A stretch of 64,000 nt of DNA from an uncultured bacterium (lineage in GTDB: Bacteria > Bacillota > Clostridia > Oscillospirales > CAG-272): assembly GCA_949282345.1 (NCBI GenBank), contig CASDOQ010000013.1:52668-116667 (forward strand). The letters run 5' to 3'. A model generated the notes under the pieces. It had not been told where the DNA came from, made no database searches, and worked only from the letters and a program-made list of their open reading frames with translations. Position 1 is the first letter of the stretch, and the number at the start of each line of letters is the position of its first letter. The position numbers and the translations under genes were made by a program. Positions 40,296 through 46,831 of this stretch are shown here, piece after piece.

Positions 40296-41030
40296 ATGTT
40301 TGTTGAAATTCTGCAAAAAGGCTTATACGCCACGGTCATCTCCCCGGGAGCGACGAACATGCCGGTCCTGTTTCTCCTCCCGGCACTTCTCGTCGGATAC
40401 CTGCTCGGAAGTCTGAACAGCGCGGTCATTGTATCGCGCCTTCTCTACCGCGACGACATCCGCCGGCACGGAAGCGGGAACGCCGGGCTGACCAATATGT
40501 TCCGCACCTACGGCAAGCGTGCCGCGCTCCTCACCCTGCTCGGCGACATTCTCAAGACCGCACTCGCCGTTTTTCTCGGCGGGTTCTTCTTCGGCTTTTA
40601 TTACGCGCAGAGCCTCTCCTTCGGCTATATGGGATATATCATGGGCTTTTCCTGCGTCATCGGACATATCAAGCCGGTCTTTTATCATTTCCACGGCGGG
40701 AAAGGCGTTCTCTGTACGGCGGTCGTCGCGCTGATCCTGGCGCCGCCCGTCTTTGCCGTTCTGCTCCTCGTCTTTATTCTGATCGTGTGGCTGACGCGCT
40801 ACGTCTCGCTCGGCTCCGTGGTGGTGGCCGGGCTTTTGCCGATTGCCATTCAGGGATATATGCAGACCTTCCTGGGGCAGGAACAATATGACGGTGCATT
40901 GGTACTTCTTTCGCTTTCGTTCACGGTCGTCGTCGTTTTTTGCCACCGGCAGAACCTGATCCGCCTATGGAACCGTCAGGAGAACAAATTTTCCTTCCAC
41001 CGTCATGGGGACGGGGAGGACAAAAAATGA
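40296..41030 (+). CDS. plsY: Glycerol-3-phosphate acyltransferase PlsY
   Basis: A 244-residue polytopic membrane enzyme that acylates glycerol-3-phosphate with acyl-phosphate. Conserved blocks are LVGYLLGSLNSAVIVSRLL, GSGNAGLTNMFRTYGK and FHGGKGVLCTAVV. The N-terminal ~24 residues before the first helix are longer than usual. Stop overlaps the next start (ATGA). It makes the substrate for PlsC (28.1 kb). Confidence 0.93.
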   Translation: MFVEILQKGLYATVISPGATNMPVLFLLPALLVGYLLGSLNSAVIVSRLLYRDDIRRHGSGNAGLTNMFRTYGKRAALLTLLGDILKTALAVFLGGFFFGFYYAQSLSFGYMGYIMGFSCVIGHIKPVFYHFHGGKGVLCTAVVALILAPPVFAVLLLVFILIVWLTRYVSLGSVVVAGLLPIAIQGYMQTFLGQEQYDGALVLLSLSFTVVVVFCHRQNLIRLWNRQENKFSFHRHGDGEDKK

Positions 41031-42211
41031 GCGAAAATCTCTCAAAACTCCTGTCTCTTTTGAACCGGGCGGCGACCGCAGGAAAACTCCGCCGTGTGAT
41101 CTTCTCACGCGGCCCGGTCGACGCCCCCCGGCGCACAGAGGGGCGGATCTGCCTCTTTCGCGGAGAGGCCGTACTGGCGACCGAGGCATCCTTTGCGGAC
41201 GGGAAGGTGCTTCACGCACGCCACCCCCTGCCCTTGACCGAAGCGGACTTCACGGCTCTTTTGTCGCAATTCCGGCAAGTCAACCTGCTGACCGGGTGCG
41301 GGGATGCGGAATATAAGCGGAGTGCCGGCGGCAGGGATATCCTTCGTATGCCGGACGGGATGACCTCCGCGCTTTCAGATGCCGGAGTCAGCCTGCCCGC
41401 CGAGGCGCTTGACAGAAAGAAAGAACATATCCTCACGGGGGAAGAGCCGTTTTTACGCGAATTGGAAATCGCCGATAGAAATGGAAGGATCCACGATAAG
41501 CGCCAGCCGAAGTTCCGGCAGATCAACCGGTTCCTTGAACATTTGCGGGATATCGAAGAATTCCTCCCCCGGGAGGATCCTCTCCTGATCTACGATCTTT
41601 GTTGCGGAAAAAGTTATCTCAGTTTTGCCGTTTATCATTATTTCTCGGTCCTGCGCGGACGTCAGGTCGATATGCTCTGCCTCGACCGAAAGACCGACGT
41701 GATCGACTTCTGCCGCGAGGCGGCCGGCCGGCTCGGCTTTGACGGAATGCGTTTTCTGGCGGAGGACGTGCGGAAAACGCCTGCGGGACATCCCGGGCTC
41801 CTGATCTCGCTCCACGCCTGTGATACGGCGACTGACCTGGTGCTTGAGACCGGCATACGGCTCGGTGCGGAGGTAATCCTCTCCACGCCCTGCTGTCACC
41901 GTACCCTATCCCGCCATCTTTCCTGTCCGGCACTCGATTTTGCAGCGAGGCAACCGCAACTCCGGCAAAAACTCTCCGAAGCTCTGACCGACGGTCTGCG
42001 TTCGCTACACCTTGCCGAGAACGGCTACCGGGTGACGGCCACCGAACTGACAGACCCCGACGATACGCCGAAAAACACACTCCTGCGGGCGGTACGCGAC
42101 CGCGCGGCCGGACATGAAGCAAGAGCCGAAAAGGCCGCAGCCGACTACCGCGCGGCGCTTGCATTTCTCTTCGGAGAGGAGGCAGACGGATATCTCTCCG
42201 CCCTCTTGTGA
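41027..42211 (+). CDS. Class I SAM-dependent methyltransferase (Methyltransf_32-like)
   Basis: A 394-residue protein. The central part has a Rossmann methyltransferase loop IYDLCCGKSYLSFAVYHYF, then LCLDRKTDVIDFC and LLISLHACDTATDLVLETG, followed by STPCCHRTL. This resembles the family of PF13679-type methyltransferases (GSTCD/RRNAD1-like) whose targets are unknown. The N-terminal 150 residues are a separate domain with SRGPVDAPRRTEGRI. It starts inside the plsY stop (ATGA). Function otherwise open; RNA is a reasonable guess given the tsa genes that follow. Confidence 0.82.
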   Translation: MSENLSKLLSLLNRAATAGKLRRVIFSRGPVDAPRRTEGRICLFRGEAVLATEASFADGKVLHARHPLPLTEADFTALLSQFRQVNLLTGCGDAEYKRSAGGRDILRMPDGMTSALSDAGVSLPAEALDRKKEHILTGEEPFLRELEIADRNGRIHDKRQPKFRQINRFLEHLRDIEEFLPREDPLLIYDLCCGKSYLSFAVYHYFSVLRGRQVDMLCLDRKTDVIDFCREAAGRLGFDGMRFLAEDVRKTPAGHPGLLISLHACDTATDLVLETGIRLGAEVILSTPCCHRTLSRHLSCPALDFAARQPQLRQKLSEALTDGLRSLHLAENGYRVTATELTDPDDTPKNTLLRAVRDRAAGHEARAEKAAADYRAALAFLFGEEADGYLSALL

Positions 42212-42212
42212 T

Positions 42213-42668
42213 ATGAAGGTATACAGAAGCCATGGGGCGGAAGAAACCGCCCTGATCGGGAAAAAGATCGGAGTCGCCCTGCAAGCGGCAGGGGTACGCC
42301 GGGCGTTTCTCGCCCTGTTCGGAGAAATGGGGGTCGGAAAGACCGCCTTCTGTCGCGGATTCTGCGAGGCGGCGGCTCCCGGAGCGGCGGTGCGCAGCCC
42401 TACCTACACCGTTGTCAACGAATATCCGGGCCGTCCCGTCCCGGTCTTTCATTTTGATATGTACCGTATCGCCGATGCGGACGACTTATACTCAATCGGA
42501 TTTTCCGACTATCTTGCGCGGGAAGGACTGATCTTATGCGAGTGGAGCGAAAAGATCACGGAGGAGATCCCCTCCGATGCCCTCCGCATCACCCTCTCCC
42601 GCGAGGGAGACCGAGACGAGAGGAAAATCACCGTAGAGGGAGGCAGTTATGAAGATCTTATCGATTGA
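42213..42668 (+). CDS. tsaE: tRNA threonylcarbamoyladenosine biosynthesis ATPase TsaE
   Basis: A 151-residue P-loop ATPase of the TsaBDE complex that makes t6A37 in tRNA. Walker A is FGEMGVGKTAFCRGF, followed by SPTYTVVNEYPG and FHFDMYRI. ATG 42213 is 1 nt after the previous stop; it overlaps tsaB by 20 bp. Length is normal. TsaD and TsaC are not in the window. Confidence 0.94.
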   Translation: MKVYRSHGAEETALIGKKIGVALQAAGVRRAFLALFGEMGVGKTAFCRGFCEAAAPGAAVRSPTYTVVNEYPGRPVPVFHFDMYRIADADDLYSIGFSDYLAREGLILCEWSEKITEEIPSDALRITLSREGDRDERKITVEGGSYEDLID

Positions 42669-43380
42669 CAGCACAGCCAAGGTCGCCTCCGCCGCGTTGC
42701 TCTCCGATGCTACCCTCTTGGCCGAAACTACCGTGCGGATCGGGCGTTCCCACAGTGAAACGCTCCTGCCGATGATCGAAGGACTGCTTGCCATGACCGG
42801 CATACGCCCCGAGGAGATCGACCTCTTTGCCTGTGCGGCCGGCCCCGGTTCCTTTACCGGCGTGCGGATCGGGGTCGCCACCGTAAAGGGGCTGGCGTTC
42901 GGCCGCGGAGTCCCCTGCGCCGCCGTCTCTTCCCTGGAAGCATTGGCCGAGAATCTCGTCCCGCTGCCCGGCATTCTCTGCCCCGTGATGGATGCGCGGC
43001 GGGAACAGGTCTATCAGGCGACCTTCCGTTACGAGGAAGGTAAACTTCTGCGCCTCTGCCCCGACAGAGCCATCGCGATCCGCGAGCTTTCCGAGGAGTT
43101 GCGCGCCGCCTACCCCGGGGAGGCAATCCGTCTTGTGGGGGACGGTTGCGCGGTAGCCGCCGCCGGACTCCGGGAAGCCGGACTCGACCCCCTCCTCCCG
43201 CCGGAGGGACTTGCCGTACAGAGCGCCGCCGCAGTCGGCCGCTGCGCCGCACGGATGGCGGCCGCCGGGCAGACCGTGACCGATGCCGCACTGGCCCCGG
43301 TCTATCTGCGGGAGCCGCAGGCGGAACGCGAACGGAAAGAACGGCTGAAACAACGGGATTGCGAAACTTCAAAAAATTAA
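42649..43380 (+). CDS. tsaB: tRNA threonylcarbamoyladenosine biosynthesis protein TsaB
   Basis: A 243-residue ASKHA-fold protein that scaffolds TsaD and TsaE. Seen: start MKILSIDSTAKVASAALL, HSETLLPMIEGLL, AAGPGSFTGVRIGVATVKGL and PVMDARREQVYQA. The gene begins inside tsaE, so the two are translationally coupled. It works in the same pathway that supplies the substrate of TrmO (18.4 kb). Confidence 0.95.
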   Translation: MKILSIDSTAKVASAALLSDATLLAETTVRIGRSHSETLLPMIEGLLAMTGIRPEEIDLFACAAGPGSFTGVRIGVATVKGLAFGRGVPCAAVSSLEALAENLVPLPGILCPVMDARREQVYQATFRYEEGKLLRLCPDRAIAIRELSEELRAAYPGEAIRLVGDGCAVAAAGLREAGLDPLLPPEGLAVQSAAAVGRCAARMAAAGQTVTDAALAPVYLREPQAERERKERLKQRDCETSKN

Positions 43381-43411
43381 AAAGGCCGGAGACCGGCCGG
43401 AGAGATGCAAG

Positions 43412-43870
43412 ATGAAAAAAATCTATATCGGTGCAGACAGCGCCGGCTTTGAAATGAAGGAAATGCTGAAAGAACATCTGGCGCCAGAGGGGTACGAGAT
43501 CACCGATCTCGGCACCGACAGTACCGCCTCCTGCCATTATCCGCTCTTTGCGGAAGCGGTGGCCAACGCCGTCGCCTCCGATCCCGATTCGCTCGGTATT
43601 CTGGTATGCGGGACCGGCATCGGCATGAGCATGACCGCCAACAAAATCCACGGGATCCGCGCCGCCGTATGCGGCGACACCTTCAGCGCCCGGATGACGC
43701 GGATGCATAATGATGCCAACGTCCTCTGCCTCGGCGCACGCGTCATCGGTCCCGGCCTTGCCAAAGATATTACCGACCTCTTTCTGACAACCGGGTTTGA
43801 AGGCGGACGGCACGCCACCCGGATCGCCATGATCAGAGAACTGGAAACATGCGGCAAAATCTCCCGTTGA
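43412..43870 (+). CDS. rpiB: RpiB/LacAB family sugar-phosphate isomerase
   Basis: A 152-residue isomerase of the RpiB/LacAB family; RpiB interconverts ribulose and ribose 5-phosphate. The catalytic Cys is in GILVCGTGIGMSMTANK and the conserved HNDANVL and GGRHATRI are present. Odd point: the usual GxDHxG start is GADSAGFEMK, with Ser where His10 contacts the phosphate in RpiB. It may therefore prefer another sugar phosphate (for example an allose or galactose derivative). It closes the run begun by DUF3006. Confidence 0.88.
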   Translation: MKKIYIGADSAGFEMKEMLKEHLAPEGYEITDLGTDSTASCHYPLFAEAVANAVASDPDSLGILVCGTGIGMSMTANKIHGIRAAVCGDTFSARMTRMHNDANVLCLGARVIGPGLAKDITDLFLTTGFEGGRHATRIAMIRELETCGKISR

Positions 43871-43877
43871 CAGACAT

Positions 43878-43902
43878 CTCGCGGAACGTCGGCTCCGCGA
43901 GA
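43878..43902 (+). terminator. Hairpin after rpiB
   Basis: CTCGCGGA and TCCGCGAG around a 9-nt loop, without an immediate T-run. It may be an mRNA-stabilising stem rather than a terminator. Confidence 0.4.
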
Positions 43903-44026
43903 ATGCTCCCTTTCCCGTTCGCTCTTCTCATGCGCCTTTACCGAGTGCGCCTTTTCTGCCCCGCTCTTCCCGTACGCCGGCTCTTTCTATATGAATAATA
44001 TGGAAGGTCACGTTCCTTCCAAAAAC

Positions 44027-44068
44027 AAAACTCCTGTGAGGATTTTCCGTTCTCCACAGGAGTTTTTT
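44027..44068. terminator. Bidirectional terminator between rpiB and the XRE gene
   Basis: CTCCTGTG and CACAGGAG stem with AAAA before and T6 after. The rest of the 255-bp spacer (43871-44125) shows nothing else. Confidence 0.85.
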
Positions 44069-44125
44069 CATCAGAAAGACCGACAAACGGCAAAAAAGAG
44101 CTTCGTTTTACGTATGGAAGGGGCA

Positions 44126-44398
44126 TCAGATCTCCTTATTATAAAATACGTCATTCATATCGGAAAACAGGTCTTCCATTTTTACATCCAGGAGTTTTGC
44201 AATGACATAAATCTCCCTGTCGGTAGCACTGCGCAGTTGCCCTTCCAGTTTGGAATAACTGGTCGGATTCATGTCGCATCCCGTCGCCTGTATCCTCGCA
44301 ATAAAATCTTTTTGCGTGAGACCGCGCTCTTTCCGCAGCGTCTCTATGGTCTTTCCGACCACATTGGCAGTCCCGTACTCTTTCCTTCTGATTTTCAT
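44126..44398 (-). CDS. XRE family HTH transcriptional regulator
   Basis: A 90-residue single-domain regulator. The HTH spans about residues 15-70: GKTIETLRKERGLTQKDFIA, then MNPTSYSKLEGQLRSATDRE and VIAKLLDVKMEDLF. I chose ATG 44398 (MKIRRKEYG); the frame continues to 44464 across the promoter. It is divergent from the secreted protein/SipW operon and the two promoters overlap, so it is the obvious candidate regulator. This is reminiscent of SinR and tapA-sipW-tasA, by position only. Confidence 0.85.
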   Translation of the reverse strand: MKIRRKEYGTANVVGKTIETLRKERGLTQKDFIARIQATGCDMNPTSYSKLEGQLRSATDREIYVIAKLLDVKMEDLFSDMNDVFYNKEI

Positions 44399-44457
44399 AT
44401 TTTTGCATCTCTTTTGTCCATTATTAGCGGTTTTAGAAATTATATTACGAAAACCCC

Positions 44458-44520
44458 TTGACAAAATTCCAAAATAGAATTATAATGGTATGCGGATATT
44501 TCCGTATTGGAATTATAAAC
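44458..44520 (+). promoter_or_regulatory. Consensus promoter and likely operator of the secreted protein/SipW operon
   Basis: TTGACA (44458-44463), 17 bp, TATAAT (44481-44486), both perfect. The inverted repeat ATTCCAA / TTGGAAT and the direct repeat GAATTATAA (twice) surround the -10 and start site, and an imperfect palindrome TATGCGGA/TTCCGTAT lies between. These are likely sites for the divergent XRE protein, whose own -10 (TATAAT at 44439-44444, minus) is a few bases away. Confidence 0.8.
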
Positions 44521-44551
44521 ACCAGAAAAAAGAAAAAAAGGAGAAAAAACA

Positions 44552-45100
44552 ATGAAACTGAACAGAATCGCACCCCTTCTCTTTTTGGCGCTTTTCCTGA
44601 CGGTGGGAGGCGTTTACGCGACCTTCAACTATGCGCAGGGTACGGTCAACAGCGCCGATTCGGCGTTGTCGAAAGAAATCACCAACAAAGTGGTAGACAC
44701 TCCGAAGGGTACAATCGCCATCATCTCGGATTTCAAAATTACCATCGACGACAACACCGGCACGCTTACGACCGCCGCCGATTATACCGGCACGTTCAAA
44801 GTGCAGTTCACGCCCACAACGGGAGCCGACGCTACCGTGCGTGACAGCGGTATTCCGCTCAAGATGACCATTGAAGCGACCGGCAATCAGTATAAAGAAC
44901 AGGCGATTTTCAACATCCCGGGCGATGAAATCATACTGAACGAAGGGAACCGGATACTTGGAGAGTTTACCGTTCCCATGAATAACCACATCACCGTGAA
45001 CGCGATCTCTCTGCCTACCGCGGCAGATTATGATGCCTATAAAACGGCGCTTGAAAGCACAACGATCACAATCACGGTCAGCGAATACGTCGCTCCCTAA
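44552..45100 (+). CDS. Secreted protein with SipW-type signal peptide (CalY/TasA-like)
   Basis: A 182-residue exported protein. It begins MKLNRIAPLLFLALFLTVGG and runs into VYATFNYAQGTVNSADSALS, the pattern of SipW-dependent signal peptides of TasA/CalY (camelysin) proteins. The mature part (~150 residues) is beta-rich, Thr-rich and lacks Cys, suited to a fibre subunit. I see no protease motif. It is followed after 23 bp by the signal peptidase fusion, whose second half carries the nearly same ATFxYAxGT motif. SD AAGGAG. TasA-like fibre formation is inference. Confidence 0.8.
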   Translation: MKLNRIAPLLFLALFLTVGGVYATFNYAQGTVNSADSALSKEITNKVVDTPKGTIAIISDFKITIDDNTGTLTTAADYTGTFKVQFTPTTGADATVRDSGIPLKMTIEATGNQYKEQAIFNIPGDEIILNEGNRILGEFTVPMNNHITVNAISLPTAADYDAYKTALESTTITITVSEYVAP

Positions 45101-45123
45101 CGCGCTGACTCCGAGGGATTCTC

Positions 45124-46647
45124 ATGTCCGCCTTTGAAATTTATATTTCTATCCTGTGCTTTGTCGTTTTTTTCGCGTTGACGATTCTGTTTTCAGCTCT
45201 TATTGCAAATATTGTCAGATTGCGTCTGCGGGTGATACGTGGCGGGTTGGCGGACGTGGAAATCAGTGAATACCAAGAGAAACACCTTTCAAAACGCCGA
45301 AAAACCGCGCATGGGATTACAGCCGGAAAAGTTTTTTCCCTGTTCTTCTGTCTTGTGATCGTTGCCATTTTCTTCTCGGCGCTGTTTGTGCGCATAGACG
45401 AAAAAAGGCCTGCAGGGGGGAACCTCTTCCCCTCTCTCCGGGTAGTCAATACCGGTTCTATGGCCTCTGCCCATGAAAAAAACAAATATTTGTCCGCCAA
45501 CGGGCTTCATGACCAGTTGCAGGTCTTTGATCTGATCATGGTCGAACCTCTGCCGCCCGAAAGCGAATTGAAACAGTACGATATTGTATTATATGTGCGC
45601 GAGGATATCCCCGTCATTCACCGGATCGTGAAGATCGAAGAAGCGAATGACGGCACATCCGACCGTCTCTTCCTCTTGCAGGGAGACGCAAACGAATATC
45701 CTGACAAATTTCCGGTGCGCTATTCCCAGATGCGCGGTATATACCGCGGAACGCGCGTTCCGTTTATCGGGAGCCTCGTCAGTTTTCTGCATTCTCCCGC
45801 GGGGTATCTGTGCATCGCTTTGATTGTCTTCACTATCGCCATTATCCCCTGGCTTGAAAAAAAGCTGGAAGATGAAATTCTGCAACGTATGGAGTTCATC
45901 GAGGAACACCCCGAGGCGGCCGTTGACCATGAAAGATGGAGGGCCATAAGGAAAAAGGGGAAAGGAAAGGTAAAGGTACGCCGATGGATGAGTTCCTGTA
46001 TCGTTCTGCTTGCCGTCACTTCGATTTTTACCATTCAGGGAGCGCGCGCTACGTTTCAGTACGCAACCGGAACCAGCGTTGACGGGATCGGCTCTGTTCA
46101 TACGGCCATTACTAACGGATGGAAATTCAGCCCCTTCCCGCAAACGCCGGACGGAGAATTGCAGGGCCTCCTGGTGGATCAAATTCTGAACGGAACGGAA
46201 AAAAACCCCGGGATCGGATTGAACAACCCGGATTCGTACATCAACAAGCAAATCGAACAACGGCATTCGCTTCCCTTCGGTAACAAGGACACGATCGGCA
46301 GTATGGATTACCATGCGGCAGATCAATTTGCGCCTTTTCTGTCGGGTGAAACCGCCGACATGACCTTCCTTCTCTATTTCCCGGACGGACCGGCGGATGA
46401 ATACTATCTCTTCACCACTTCTGTGGATCTCGGTAGCCAAAATAACATGAACTACCCGGTTGGAACATATATTTATCCGATATACAGGACCCTGCTGCGA
46501 AAGAATGCCGCGGGAGAGTATGAGGCGGTCGAATGTCTGACCGGACGTGCAAAATCCATGTGGTATAAGCAATTCTTCACCGGAAGCTACTTTTATCAGT
46601 ATCCCTCTTTTGATCCGACATCATGGCTGGAAGGCGAAATACCGTAA
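45124..46647 (+). CDS. SipW-type signal peptidase I fused to a secreted SipW-type substrate domain
   Basis: A 507-residue polyprotein-like fusion. Residues 1-~245 are an ER-type (Ser/His) signal peptidase: two N-terminal helices (about 5-31 and 68-90), catalytic S112 in NTGSM, H166 in IPVIHRIV, D188 in GDANEYP, and a helix at 226-243. After a charged linker, residues ~288-318 form a second signal-peptide-like segment, SCIVLLAVTSIFTIQGARAT, then FQYATGTS, close to ATFNYAQGT in the preceding protein. About 190 further residues of unknown fold follow, ending SWLEGEIP. The enzyme may cut its own tail. SD GAGGGA; an internal ATG at residue 289 could also be used. Confidence 0.88.
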   Translation: MSAFEIYISILCFVVFFALTILFSALIANIVRLRLRVIRGGLADVEISEYQEKHLSKRRKTAHGITAGKVFSLFFCLVIVAIFFSALFVRIDEKRPAGGNLFPSLRVVNTGSMASAHEKNKYLSANGLHDQLQVFDLIMVEPLPPESELKQYDIVLYVREDIPVIHRIVKIEEANDGTSDRLFLLQGDANEYPDKFPVRYSQMRGIYRGTRVPFIGSLVSFLHSPAGYLCIALIVFTIAIIPWLEKKLEDEILQRMEFIEEHPEAAVDHERWRAIRKKGKGKVKVRRWMSSCIVLLAVTSIFTIQGARATFQYATGTSVDGIGSVHTAITNGWKFSPFPQTPDGELQGLLVDQILNGTEKNPGIGLNNPDSYINKQIEQRHSLPFGNKDTIGSMDYHAADQFAPFLSGETADMTFLLYFPDGPADEYYLFTTSVDLGSQNNMNYPVGTYIYPIYRTLLRKNAAGEYEAVECLTGRAKSMWYKQFFTGSYFYQYPSFDPTSWLEGEIP

Positions 46648-46674
46648 AGCCACGGCCGTTCTCCGGAACAAGCA

Positions 46675-46712
46675 AAAAACACCTGTCCGACGTAAAACGA
46701 CAGGTGTTTTTT
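46675..46712 (+). terminator. Terminator of the SipW operon
   Basis: AAAACACCTGTC, 11-nt loop, GACAGGTGTTTTTT. Confidence 0.92.
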
Positions 46713-46831
46713 CTATGGGGCACGGCGGAAATCGATCGCCGGCGATTGGCTACCGATGTTTGCTATCGGCAATCTGTCTTTGTGGAAAAAGCGCGGCGAC
46801 CTGCCGGATATGCCCCCAAATTTCCAGCTTT

